Part shown: positions 16,464 to 25,410 of the stretch, in pieces | Layout of the letters: each line of letters starts with the position of its first letter | How positions within the stretch are numbered: position 1 is the first letter of the stretch | NCBI RefSeq assembly: GCF_002067135.1 | Contig: NZ_CP020105.1 | Location: 2,232,001 to 2,296,000, forward strand | From: Spirosoma rigui | GTDB lineage: Bacteria; Bacteroidota; Bacteroidia; Cytophagales; Spirosomataceae | Reading direction: 5' to 3' | DNA length: 64,000 bases | Position numbers and translations under genes: made by a program | Notes under the pieces: model-generated | What the model saw: the letters and a program-made list of their open reading frames with translations, nothing else | Told to the model about the DNA's origin: nothing | The model's database searches: none

Positions 16464-17606
16464 ATGTCTTTTTCAACCCTTGGCCTGTCCAAGCCGCTCG
16501 TTGAGGCCGTTGCCGAGCAGCACTACACAAAACCGTACCCCATTCAAGAAGATGCCATCCCGGCCATTTTGCGGGGGAAAGACGTATTGGGTATTGCCAG
16601 AACCGGTTCCGGCAAAACAGCCAGTTTTGCCCTTCCCATCCTGGAGCTGTTTCACCGGGCCAAACCGGTTCACGTAAAGCGCGTCAGCGTCCTGGTGCTG
16701 GTGCCCACGCGGGAACTGGCCATTCAGGTAGCCGAGGTATTTCAGACATTTGCCGAAGCACTCACGCACCCGGTCAAAACGGTGGCCATCTATGGAGGGG
16801 TGTCTATTAATCCGCAAATGATTGCCGTTCACGGGGCCGAGATCATTGTCGCCACGCCGGGCCGGTTGCTGGATCTGGTATCGTCCAACGCCCTGCGCCT
16901 GTCGGACGTCGAAATTCTGGTGCTCGACGAAGCCGACAAGATGCTCGACCTGGGCTTTGCCGACGAGATGAACCGCGTATTCGACCTGCTGCCTACCCGG
17001 CGCCAGACGGTGCTGTTCTCGGCCACACTGGGCGACGCTATTGCCGACATCAACAAAAACCTGCTGCACGATCCGGTTACGATTCAGATCGACGACGAGG
17101 AACAGGATATTGATTTGATCAAACAGTTGGCCTACCGGGTCGATGCCGAGCGCAAAGGGCCGCTGCTGCGTTACCTGATCAAGACCGGGAACATGAAACA
17201 GGTGCTGGTGTTCGTATCGTCGGTGCGGACGGCTGATAACGTTGTCACCAAACTCAACAAAAACGGTATCCAGGCAGCCGCCATCCACAGCAAAAAAACG
17301 CAGGGGGCGCGTTCCGAAGCGCTGAGCAAATTCAAAGCCGGGAAACTGACCGTACTCGTCGCCACCGACCTGATGTCGCGGGGCATCGATATTCAGTTCC
17401 TGCCCTACGTCATCAATTTCGAGCTGCCGCGCTCGCCCAAGGATTACATTCACCGCATTGGCCGGACGGGACGGGCCGAAGCCTCCGGCGAAGCCATTTC
17501 CCTCATCATCCCCGACGACGAACACCACTTCAAAATCATCCAGAAGAAGATGGGAAAACGTGTCGAAATGCTCCCATCGGAGGCTATTGATCTGAGCGGG
17601 TATTGA
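16464..17606 (+). CDS. DEAD-box RNA helicase, RhlE-like
   Basis: A 380-residue helicase with canonical motifs: FSTLGLSKPLVEAV and the Q motif at the N-terminus, ARTGSGKT, PTRELA, TPGRLL, DEAD (155-158), SATLGD, ATDLMSRGIDI and HRIGRTGR. It ends soon after motif VI, so it is a bare two-RecA-domain core without the basic tail of the preceding gene. This minimal architecture with MSFSTLGL matches RhlE-type helicases. The ATG at 16464 follows the previous stop by 66 bp; the two may be cotranscribed. Confidence 0.88.
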   Translation: MSFSTLGLSKPLVEAVAEQHYTKPYPIQEDAIPAILRGKDVLGIARTGSGKTASFALPILELFHRAKPVHVKRVSVLVLVPTRELAIQVAEVFQTFAEALTHPVKTVAIYGGVSINPQMIAVHGAEIIVATPGRLLDLVSSNALRLSDVEILVLDEADKMLDLGFADEMNRVFDLLPTRRQTVLFSATLGDAIADINKNLLHDPVTIQIDDEEQDIDLIKQLAYRVDAERKGPLLRYLIKTGNMKQVLVFVSSVRTADNVVTKLNKNGIQAAAIHSKKTQGARSEALSKFKAGKLTVLVATDLMSRGIDIQFLPYVINFELPRSPKDYIHRIGRTGRAEASGEAISLIIPDDEHHFKIIQKKMGKRVEMLPSEAIDLSGY

Positions 17607-17744
17607 GTGCGTGGGCTGTAAGCAACCCACCGTTGTAAATCTCGGATTAAGGTGTGTTATTCGGGTCGGCGTATCGGTGCCTGTTGTCGAGACCGGTCGC
17701 CGTACCTGAACCAATCCGTCATTCCCTGCAATCAAGCTCCTTTA

Positions 17745-19052
17745 ATGAACGTACTTACTTTTGTCGCTGCACTGCTTTGTTCAGCCGTATTCCTGCCCAC
17801 CCATTCCGTCGTAGCCCAGGAGAAACGTGCTCCGGGTCCGTTTATTTACGGTGATTTATTGCCCGACGCTCCCGAACTGGCCGCACGTGGTTCTGCCGGG
17901 GTAGGCGTTCGGACGCTCAAACTGGTTCATTCCGGCCAGCCTGACGTATTGCACGCCAAAGACGGGAAGGCCCCGCTCTACGACCGCACATTAACGGTTG
18001 AGGTCTGGTACCCCGCCCGCATTCCGGCGGGAAAGCCGGAATTGGTGACGTATGACGAAGTGATGGGGTCATCCAACGATCCCAAGCGGCCCCTGATACC
18101 CTTCACTTTTCAGGGGCGGGCTCTGCGTGATGCCGAACCAAATGCGGGTAATGAAAAATACCCGCTGGTTATCGTATCGCATGGCTACCTGGGGTCTCGG
18201 CTGATGTTCTCGTACCTGACCGAAAATCTGGCGTCCAAAGGCTACGTGGTCGTGTCCATCGATCATGCCGAATCGACGTACCGCGATGCCGCCGGATTTC
18301 CCAGCACCCTGCTGAACCGGGCGACCGATGATCTGTTCGTGCTGAACGAAATCGCCAAACGGAGCGAGAAAGGCACAAACTCGTTCCTGTCGGGGCTGCT
18401 CGATGCCAACAATACGGCGCTGGTTGGATATTCGATGGGTGGATACGGTGTACTCAATGCTGCCGGGGCGGGCTACAGTCCGCAGGCCGTGAAACTGTTC
18501 GGCCAGATGTCGGGCGGCAGTACTGCCCTGCAAACGCGGGCCACCGGCGCATCGGAACTGAAAGCCTCGCAGGACCCGCGGGTAAAAGCCGTGATCGCCT
18601 TTGCGCCCTGGGGTATGGAACGGGGCGTCTGGGATGCCGAGGGGCTGGCCAGTCTGAAGCTGCCCACACTGTTCATTGCCGGGAGTAAAGACGATATTTC
18701 GGGTTACGAGAAGGGCATCAAAGCCATCTACGACGGGGCCGTGAACGCCGACCGGTATATGCTTACCTACCTCAACGCCCGCCACAACGTAGCGCCGAAT
18801 CCACCCCCGGCCGAGTCGCTGCAGCCGGGCCTGCACTTCGACGAGTACATGCGCTACGCCGAACCCGCCTGGAACGAACGCCGGATCAATAACATCAACC
18901 AGCACTTTGTCACGGCATTCCTCGGGATGCAGCTGAAGAAAATGGACTACGGCAAGTATTTCGACTTGAAAGAAAACGACGCAGCCGGTCCCTGGACGGG
19001 CTTCAAACCGCGAACATCGGTTGGTCTGGAGATGAGGCACGCCAAACCATAA
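17745..19052 (+). CDS. Secreted alpha/beta hydrolase (dienelactone/PAF acetylhydrolase-like)
   Basis: A 435-residue exported protein with a signal peptide cut after SVVAQ. The alpha/beta-hydrolase core has the nucleophile elbow GYSMGGYG with Ser230, VVSHGYLGS supplying the oxyanion region, and a late [13 protein letters not shown] segment where the acid residue belongs. ARHNVAPN follows. It belongs to the group of large predicted dienelactone hydrolase-like esterases; its substrate is unknown. Translation from 17745 is preferred over an open extension to 17652 because the signal peptide then starts correctly. It is followed 29 bp later by another hydrolase on the same strand. Confidence 0.82.
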   Translation: MNVLTFVAALLCSAVFLPTHSVVAQEKRAPGPFIYGDLLPDAPELAARGSAGVGVRTLKLVHSGQPDVLHAKDGKAPLYDRTLTVEVWYPARIPAGKPELVTYDEVMGSSNDPKRPLIPFTFQGRALRDAEPNAGNEKYPLVIVSHGYLGSRLMFSYLTENLASKGYVVVSIDHAESTYRDAAGFPSTLLNRATDDLFVLNEIAKRSEKGTNSFLSGLLDANNTALVGYSMGGYGVLNAAGAGYSPQAVKLFGQMSGGSTALQTRATGASELKASQDPRVKAVIAFAPWGMERGVWDAEGLASLKLPTLFIAGSKDDISGYEKGIKAIYDGAVNADRYMLTYLNARHNVAPNPPPAESLQPGLHFDEYMRYAEPAWNERRINNINQHFVTAFLGMQLKKMDYGKYFDLKENDAAGPWTGFKPRTSVGLEMRHAKP

Positions 19053-19081
19053 GCAACAATTACCACCGTATCACTCCTTAT

Positions 19082-19990
19082 ATGACCGTTTCCCGTTTAT
19101 TCTGGCAGGTTCCTGCAGCGCTGGTGACCTGCGTTCTCCTGCTGGTGCTGGTTTTGCTCGTCAACGAGTGCGCCGTAGCGCGCCCCAGCAAACGCACGAA
19201 AGATATTGCTTACCGGGAAGCGGGTTCGGCCGGCTTCAGCGCCGAACGGCATATTCTCGATGTGTATGCCCCGACGAAAAAACGGGCGGGCGGTTATCCC
19301 GTTGTGCTGTTCATTCATGGCGGAAGCTGGAACAGTGGCAATAAAAACATTTACTGGTTCATTGGCCGGCGGCTGGCAAAGCAGGGTGTCGTTGCTGTCA
19401 TTATTAACTACCGGCTCGCGCCCAATGTCCTCGTACCCGCCATGGCCGACGATTGCGCCGATGCCGTTTTGTGGACCGCGCGGCACATTGCGGAGTATGG
19501 GGGCGACCCCAACCGGATCTTCACGATGGGCCATTCGGCGGGTGGGGGCCTGGCTGCGCTGATGGCTGCCAAGCATGAGCTGTTTGTGGCTCGGGGGCTG
19601 CCCCAAAGTCCGGTCAAAGGGGCTATTCTTGATGATCCGGCGGGGCTGGATATGTATGACTATCTCCAGAAGATGGCCTACCCCAACGACGAGCAGTACC
19701 TGGTGTCGTTTGGGAAAGAGCCCGCCGTCTGGCGTTCGGTCTCGCCCATGTATTTTATTGACAAACATACTCCGCCCATGCTGCTCTACACGGGGACCAA
19801 AACCTACCCGAGCATCATCAGCAGTACGGGCATCTTCGACCGGAAACTGACGGAACTGGGCGTGAAACATACGTATACCGTGATGCCGGGCAAGAAGCAC
19901 GTGCCGATGGTAGCGCAACTGTTCTGGGCCAATAACCTGATCTACCGCGACCTGCTCACGCTCGTCAACGCAAACGCACAAGCCCGGTAA
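19082..19990 (+). CDS. Alpha/beta hydrolase, HSL/BD-FAE-like esterase
   Basis: A 302-residue protein. A hydrophobic N-terminal segment (residues 9-28) suggests a signal anchor or signal peptide. The motif FIHGGSWNSG carries the HGG oxyanion signature of the hormone-sensitive-lipase/kynurenine-formamidase-like esterases, and GHSAGGG places the nucleophile at Ser152. The acid and His are probably in the D and H of the C-terminal PGKKHVPMV region. It is a likely carboxylesterase on acyl or feruloyl groups. It sits 29 bp after the previous hydrolase gene, so the two probably form an operon. Confidence 0.85.
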   Translation: MTVSRLFWQVPAALVTCVLLLVLVLLVNECAVARPSKRTKDIAYREAGSAGFSAERHILDVYAPTKKRAGGYPVVLFIHGGSWNSGNKNIYWFIGRRLAKQGVVAVIINYRLAPNVLVPAMADDCADAVLWTARHIAEYGGDPNRIFTMGHSAGGGLAALMAAKHELFVARGLPQSPVKGAILDDPAGLDMYDYLQKMAYPNDEQYLVSFGKEPAVWRSVSPMYFIDKHTPPMLLYTGTKTYPSIISSTGIFDRKLTELGVKHTYTVMPGKKHVPMVAQLFWANNLIYRDLLTLVNANAQAR

Positions 19991-20097
19991 GATTTGATGC
20001 GTTAACCCTTCATGTACCTGTTTTACCGGTTCATCGGGTTGGGTATGGGCTGTCAGGCGGGTCATGTCTATCCTTGTACTGCCAAATAGGGATAGAC

Positions 20098-20754
20098 ATG
20101 AAATACCTCTTTTTAATCACGCTGCTGGTCGTTTGTACATCCGTACTGGCGCAGTACGCCCCGCTGGGGGCCATTACCCAGTGGACCGATGGCTACGTCG
20201 TCACGGTGGAAAATGATACCATCCACGGCCGGGTGCGGGTGGGAGCGATGGTCAATGATTCGCCGGCTGCCGTTGTCGTGCAGACCGGTGACGATAAAAA
20301 AGTGAAGGTCAAAGGCGATAACCTGCGGCTTCTTGTCCAATACATTCCCAGCTCCGCCTACGTAACAGGCAGCATTCCCCGCAGCCGGGAAGCCGTCGTG
20401 TTTGAACGCGTACCCAATCCCCGGCGAAACGGGAAACCCATGCTGCTGGAGCGGCTGACCCCGGCCGGTGGCCGGATCGCCCTGTATTTCGATGCGGCTG
20501 GCTGGAAGAAATCGACCGACTACACCTTTGGTAACTTCACGTTCGAGCTGAGTCGGCAGGAGATGAGCTACGTTGTGCTGAAGGACAATAACGCGTCGTT
20601 TCTGGTCAAACGGCGCGACCTGGAAGCCATTCACGAGACGCTGCTGGGCGACTGTCCGGTATTTATTCGTCAGTATTCAACCGCCACCCGGCGCGACTGG
20701 AACTACTTCGGCGAGATGGTCAGGGCCTATAACCAACTTTGCCAGCAGCAGTAG
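20098..20754 (+). CDS. Exported protein of unknown function with DTI-G-V motif
   Basis: A 219-residue protein beginning MKYLFLITLLVVCTSVLAQ, a good signal peptide. The first mature strands read DGYVVTVENDTIHGRVRVG, a phrase repeatedly found at the start of uncharacterised exported Bacteroidota proteins. No catalytic motif is visible. The ATG at 20098 is preferred to an upstream start (20074). It lies 50 bp before the GH105 gene and may be cotranscribed with it, but the function is unknown. Confidence 0.65.
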   Translation: MKYLFLITLLVVCTSVLAQYAPLGAITQWTDGYVVTVENDTIHGRVRVGAMVNDSPAAVVVQTGDDKKVKVKGDNLRLLVQYIPSSAYVTGSIPRSREAVVFERVPNPRRNGKPMLLERLTPAGGRIALYFDAAGWKKSTDYTFGNFTFELSRQEMSYVVLKDNNASFLVKRRDLEAIHETLLGDCPVFIRQYSTATRRDWNYFGEMVRAYNQLCQQQ

Positions 20755-20806
20755 TAAAACAGGTTGCCTATCGTCTTACGTTCAGCGTACCCCGATCTGT
20801 GCCTTG

Positions 20807-22180
20807 ATGAATTATACAACTACCGCCTTCTCGTTGCTGCTGTTCTGCACCGTTGCCGCCCATGAATCGGCCATGGGTCAGGCTGTACCGCCCAAAGCCA
20901 ACGATACCACCACTCCGCTGCACCTGCTCAAACCCGATTATCCGGTGCCGTATGGTCAGCCCGGCATTCCCGACGTGACAAACGTAATCAGCCGGGTGCA
21001 TCAGTACCTGAACGAGGTCACACCAACCCAGGTCGTTGACCGGACTACGGGCGAGGTCATCACCGATTTCAAAACCTTCAGACCGGATGCTATTATCAAG
21101 CCCGGCGATTTTCGGCTGACGAGCTACGAGTGGGGCGTTACGTACACCGGTATGCTCCGGGCCAGCGAAGCCACCGGCGACCCGCGCTATGCCGATTACA
21201 CCAACCAGCGACTGACGTTTCTGGCGAACCTGATTCCGTATTTTCAGCCGCAGGTCACCGCCGACCCTAAAGCCAACACACCCCTGCGGCAGATGCTTGC
21301 TCCCCACGCCCTCGACGACGCCGGGGCCATGTGTGCGGCCATGATCCAGGCCAGTCTGGCGGGGGGCGTCAAAACGAACCTGCGTCCGCAGATCGACCGA
21401 TACATCAACTACATCACGAAAAAAGAACACCGTCTGGCCGATGGTACCCTGGCCCGCAACCGGCCCCAACCCAATACGCTCTGGCTCGACGACCTGTTTA
21501 TGGCGGTGCCGGCACTGGCGCAGATGGGCAAGCTGACCGGCGACCGGGCCTACTACGACGAAGCCGTAAAGCAGGTGCTGCAATTCTCCGGACGGATGTT
21601 CAACCGACAAAAGGGTTTGTACATGCACGGCTGGGTCGAGGGCATGAAGGACCACCCCGAGTTCCACTGGGCGCGGGCCAATGGCTGGGCCATCATGACC
21701 AATGTCGAACTGCTGGACGCGCTGCCCGCCAACCATCCGGGTCGGGCGGCTGTGCTCGATCTGCTCCAGGCTCACGTGCGCGGGCTGGCAGCCTGTCAGT
21801 CGGGCGCGGGCTTCTGGCACCAGCTCCTCGACCGGAACGACTCCTACCTGGAAACATCGGCTACGGCTATCTACGTCTATTCCATTGCACGAGCCATCAA
21901 CCGGGGCTGGATCGATGGGATGGCTTACGCACCCATGACGCTGCTCGGCTGGAATGCCGTATCGACCAAAGTAACTCCCGCCGGGCAGGTAGAAGGGACC
22001 TGCGTGGGGACGGGCATGGGATTCGATCCGGCCTTTTATTACCACCGGCCCATCAATACCTACGCTGCCCACGGCTACGGCCCCGTTTTGCTGGCCGGTG
22101 CCGAGGTGATCAACCTATTGGCAAAGCAAGCCTTTGAGATCAACGACAGTTCGCTGCAGCAGTTGACACAGAAGCGGTAA
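20807..22180 (+). CDS. Glycoside hydrolase family 105/88, unsaturated rhamnogalacturonyl hydrolase-like
   Basis: A 457-residue exported enzyme with an N-terminal signal (MNYTTTAFSLLLF...). It has the alpha/alpha six-barrel pattern of YteR-type enzymes: LDDAGAMCAAMIQ, WLDDLFMAVPALAQMG, YMHGWVEGMKDHPEFHWARANGW and ETSATAIYVYSIARAINRGW. These enzymes hydrate the terminal unsaturated galacturonate left by pectin lyases. The Asp of WLDD is in the position expected for catalysis, and FHWARANGW is the family landmark. ATG at 20807 follows a TTG at 20804. It ends two bases before the convergent kinase gene. Confidence 0.88.
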   Translation: MNYTTTAFSLLLFCTVAAHESAMGQAVPPKANDTTTPLHLLKPDYPVPYGQPGIPDVTNVISRVHQYLNEVTPTQVVDRTTGEVITDFKTFRPDAIIKPGDFRLTSYEWGVTYTGMLRASEATGDPRYADYTNQRLTFLANLIPYFQPQVTADPKANTPLRQMLAPHALDDAGAMCAAMIQASLAGGVKTNLRPQIDRYINYITKKEHRLADGTLARNRPQPNTLWLDDLFMAVPALAQMGKLTGDRAYYDEAVKQVLQFSGRMFNRQKGLYMHGWVEGMKDHPEFHWARANGWAIMTNVELLDALPANHPGRAAVLDLLQAHVRGLAACQSGAGFWHQLLDRNDSYLETSATAIYVYSIARAINRGWIDGMAYAPMTLLGWNAVSTKVTPAGQVEGTCVGTGMGFDPAFYYHRPINTYAAHGYGPVLLAGAEVINLLAKQAFEINDSSLQQLTQKR

Positions 22181-22181
22181 A

Positions 22182-23294
22182 TCAGTTTGCCAGCGCAATG
22201 GTAAAGGTGAACGTACTGCCTTTGCCTTCTACGGAGGAAATGCTGAACTCACCCCCGCAGCTTTCGATGATGTCGAGGCAGAAAGGCAATCCCAGCCCAG
22301 TTCCTTTTTCGTTATTGGTGCCTAGCTGGGTATGCAGCAATTCCCGGGTCCTGAGTTTATCGACAGTTTGCGGACTCATGCCAACGCCCGTATCCTGAAC
22401 GGTAACAACAGCTACGCCATCAACGGCTACCGTATAGATGGTAATCCGGCCCTGCGCGGGGGTGAACTTAATGGCATTGCTGAGGAGGTTACGAACAACC
22501 AGGCTGATCAGCGTTGGGTCGGCCAGCACCTTACCCGGCACCGTATCATCGATCTCCAGGGTAATTTCCTTGTGGCGGGCCTGATGGGCGAACAGGTCGA
22601 CGTTAAGCTGAATGATATCGCTGATGGAAAAGGCTACCGCCCGGGGCCGCTGGTTATCGAGCTGAACGGATGCCCACATAAGTAGATTTTCGAGCAGGTT
22701 ATGAACGTTGTTGAGCTGCTGATTAACGGAGGGCAGCAGGCCCGTCAGCGATTCGGTTGACAAGGAACCGTCTTCCATGAGCATGATCAGGCTTCTAAGC
22801 GAAGCGAGTGGGCTGCGAAAATCGTGGGAGATGATCGAGATAAGCTTACTCTTGACCTGATTGAGTTGTTCGAGGTGCTGTTTCTGACGAGTCAGGTCAT
22901 TAATGTCGACAAAGGTGATGATGTCGAAGGTATCGATCCAGGTCCCGGCCTCTACATCGAACCAGCGATCTTTGCCGTCTTTGCAGCGAACCGAAACCCG
23001 CATGGGATCGATGAAGTGAGCCCCTATCTGCTGGCTGTCATTCGCCTGAGCCATCCATTGTTCGTAAACGGCTTTTCGGTAGGTAGAGTCCGGGTACGCT
23101 TTTTCCAACCACTCCACACTGGTTGGAATTTCCGACAACGAATAGCCAATGACCTGAGTGAATTTACGGTTGGTAAAAATGTGCTTCATCTGGTTTCCGT
23201 CCTTCGTAGCAACAACAACGGGGACGGGGATGAAGTCGAAGAGTTCCTGCAGATACGGGAGATCATCCCGAATCGTCTTTTGGGTGAGAATCAT
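22182..23294 (-). CDS. PAS-domain sensor histidine kinase
   Basis: A 370-residue cytoplasmic kinase without transmembrane segments. Residues about 12-140 form a PAS domain. The dimerisation/phosphoacceptor box reads IISHDFRSPLASL with His157 as phosphorylation site, followed by N box NLLSNAIKFTP, G1 DTGVGMS and G2 GTGLGLPF, so the ATPase domain is complete. The ligand is unknown. No response regulator is adjacent, so its partner lies elsewhere. ATG at 23294 is used; the upstream frame to 23414 crosses the divergent promoter region. It is convergent with the GH105 gene. Confidence 0.9.
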   Translation of the reverse strand: MILTQKTIRDDLPYLQELFDFIPVPVVVATKDGNQMKHIFTNRKFTQVIGYSLSEIPTSVEWLEKAYPDSTYRKAVYEQWMAQANDSQQIGAHFIDPMRVSVRCKDGKDRWFDVEAGTWIDTFDIITFVDINDLTRQKQHLEQLNQVKSKLISIISHDFRSPLASLRSLIMLMEDGSLSTESLTGLLPSVNQQLNNVHNLLENLLMWASVQLDNQRPRAVAFSISDIIQLNVDLFAHQARHKEITLEIDDTVPGKVLADPTLISLVVRNLLSNAIKFTPAQGRITIYTVAVDGVAVVTVQDTGVGMSPQTVDKLRTRELLHTQLGTNNEKGTGLGLPFCLDIIESCGGEFSISSVEGKGSTFTFTIALAN

Positions 23295-23483
23295 GCGGTA
23301 CGAATGGTATAGTGTAAGGTGGCAGTCGCTGGTCCCGGGTTGGAAAACAGCCCCGTAAAGGTAATAAAAGTTACATCTGGACGGGCGGGTTGTAACTGCT
23401 ATATGTATGTACACAAAAACCTTCCTTTTCGATTGCCGGTTATAACGCAGGACCTAAAGTCCGGTAGATTATTACATTCAATT

Positions 23484-24200
23484 ATGGCAGATCATATCAA
23501 AACGGCGCTCATCACGGGCGGATCGAAAGGAATTGGCTACGGCGTTGCCGAAGTACTCATAAAAGAAGGCGTTAAAGTGGCCATCACCAGCCGCTCGTCG
23601 GTAGCGGCCGAACTGGCCGCGGCCAAACTCAACGAGATCAGACCTGGCTACGCGCTGGGTATGGCCGCCGACGTGCGCGACCTGGCGTCGCAGCAACGCG
23701 TGGTCGACGCGATCACAAAGGAGTGGGAGCGGCTTGACTACGTTATTGCCAACGCGGGCGTGGGTCACTTTGCGCCCATTCAGACATTGACGCCAGAGCA
23801 GTGGCAGGAAACGATCGACATCAACCTGACGGGTGTATTCAATACCGCCAAAGCAACGATCGAATCACTGAAAGCTACCCAGGGTTATTTCATTACCATT
23901 GCCAGTCTGGCAGGGACTAATTTCTTCGAGAAGGGAGCCGCTTACAATGCCAGTAAGTTTGGGCTGGTTGGCTTTACCCAGGCTGTTATGCTTGACCTGC
24001 GCAGCGAAGGGATCAAAGTGAGCACGATCATGCCGGGTTCGGTAGCGACTTACTTCGACAATCACGAGCCGAGCGATGCCGATGCCTGGAAAATCCAGCC
24101 CGAAGACATTGGTCAGATCGTCTATGATTTGCTGAAGATGAACCCCCGTACCCTGCCCAGCAAGATCGAGGTACGGCCAACTCGTCCCGGCGGCAAATAA
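23484..24200 (+). CDS. Short-chain dehydrogenase/reductase (classical SDR)
   Basis: A 238-residue enzyme with TGGSKGIG cofactor motif (residues 11-18), NAGVG after strand 4, IASLAG for the catalytic Ser and YNASK with catalytic Tyr154 and Lys158. These cover the full SDR catalytic set. The substrate cannot be inferred. ATG at 23484 is preferred to an open frame starting at 23319, which crosses the divergent promoter region. A strong intrinsic terminator follows 29 bp after the stop. Confidence 0.9.
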   Translation: MADHIKTALITGGSKGIGYGVAEVLIKEGVKVAITSRSSVAAELAAAKLNEIRPGYALGMAADVRDLASQQRVVDAITKEWERLDYVIANAGVGHFAPIQTLTPEQWQETIDINLTGVFNTAKATIESLKATQGYFITIASLAGTNFFEKGAAYNASKFGLVGFTQAVMLDLRSEGIKVSTIMPGSVATYFDNHEPSDADAWKIQPEDIGQIVYDLLKMNPRTLPSKIEVRPTRPGGK

Positions 24201-24227
24201 ACCGCGACGGAAGTTAGCTTCGGATAA

Positions 24228-24273
24228 GGCCGGTTGGCCCGTACTACGTCTGGTACGGGCCAACCGGTTTTTT
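24228..24273 (+). terminator. Rho-independent terminator of the SDR gene
   Basis: CCGGTTGGCCCGTAC (24230-24244) pairs perfectly with its complement at 24253-24267 (15 bp) and is followed by six T. It also separates the SDR from the convergent EamA gene. Confidence 0.92.
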
Positions 24274-24293
24274 ATGCTCCTACCCGGTCGTTG

Positions 24294-25187
24294 TTAGCCC
24301 AGCAGAACAATCAGGACGGCACCCGTAACCATGACGGCCGCGCCGATGAGTTTACGGCTAATATCCTGCTCCCGGAAGAACCGGTAGCCGAACAGCACGC
24401 TGAGTAGCGCCGAAGTCTGGAACAGGGCCAGGGCGTAGCCAACGGGAAGCCGTTCGAGGGCTACATTACTGGCCATCTGCGTGATTCCCACCGTCACAAA
24501 CAGCCCCATGAAGGTGAACTTCTCGGAAATGAGCAGCTTCGTCTGCACGACCCACGCCCGGCGCATAGCCACCAGGATCCAGATCAGGGTGAATACGAAG
24601 CCAAACGCGCACCAGAAAAAGAACGCCACGGTCGGCGTCGACAACAGGATGGCTTTCTTCAGCAACACGCCGTCGACGGCCGAACATACCAGGGCGGCCA
24701 GCCGCAGTCTGATTTCAGGGCGTGCGATCATCGACCAGGAAAAACGGCTACTGGACCGGCCATTGCTCAGCACGAGGTAACTGCCACCAACGATGAGGCC
24801 AACCCCCGCCAGACCCCACCCGCCCGGTACTTCGTGCAACAGCAGCAGTCCGACAAGCATGCCTACGACAGACTTATAAGCGTTGATGGGGCCGAGAACG
24901 GATAAGTCGCCGATGTGCAGCGCTTTTACCAGAAACACATTACCCAGCATGGCCAGCAGACCCGCCAGTCCGATACTCTGCCAGAATACGACCGGTAAAC
25001 CCACGAACCGGAGCTGCGGCCAGGCAACCAGGCAGGCGAGGCCCAGAAAACCGTAGGTGGCCGAAATTACGAACAGCGGCTCAGCCGCACGCTGCGTCAG
25101 TTGCTTCTGAAAAACGTTCGAGAGCGGGTTCGCCACGATACGGAGCAGGACGGCGCTGGCCGTCAGGGAGAGAATGAAGGCTACCAT
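24294..25187 (-). CDS. EamA/DMT-family membrane transporter
   Basis: A 297-residue protein with about ten hydrophobic segments and two repeated halves, the drug/metabolite transporter layout. The loop GPINAYKSVVGMLVGLLLLHE is the first-half EamA motif, and the second half closes with GAAVMVTGAVLIVLLG. The C-terminal phrase ALFQTSALLSVLFGYRFFREQD is the equivalent region of the second repeat. The exported solute is unknown. It is monocistronic and convergent with the SDR. Confidence 0.85.
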   Translation of the reverse strand: MVAFILSLTASAVLLRIVANPLSNVFQKQLTQRAAEPLFVISATYGFLGLACLVAWPQLRFVGLPVVFWQSIGLAGLLAMLGNVFLVKALHIGDLSVLGPINAYKSVVGMLVGLLLLHEVPGGWGLAGVGLIVGGSYLVLSNGRSSSRFSWSMIARPEIRLRLAALVCSAVDGVLLKKAILLSTPTVAFFFWCAFGFVFTLIWILVAMRRAWVVQTKLLISEKFTFMGLFVTVGITQMASNVALERLPVGYALALFQTSALLSVLFGYRFFREQDISRKLIGAAVMVTGAVLIVLLG

Positions 25188-25410
25188 GCAAGGAGTCTCA
25201 CAACAAACAACGGGTGGGCACGCAAACGCAGGATAAGTACAACTACGGACTGACTGCTACCGGCACCGGCCGCACCACCCGTAACGGGCCTGAAAGCGGG
25301 GGTGCTGCGTCCTGAAAAATGGCAATAGAAACGGCACTGAATTTAGCCAGGTAGTTCAGGCTGTGTTGCTTATCTGCGTATCTTGTGCCCTTACTTTGTT
25401 AAGTGCCCAC

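Noticed and set aside
16473-17735. A 420-codon minus-strand frame opposite the RhlE-like helicase
   Set aside because: Antisense to a gene with all DEAD-box motifs; the translation is low-complexity and unrelated to any family.
20768-22072. A 434-codon minus-strand frame opposite the GH105 gene
   Set aside because: Antisense to a clear GH105 enzyme; no independent support.
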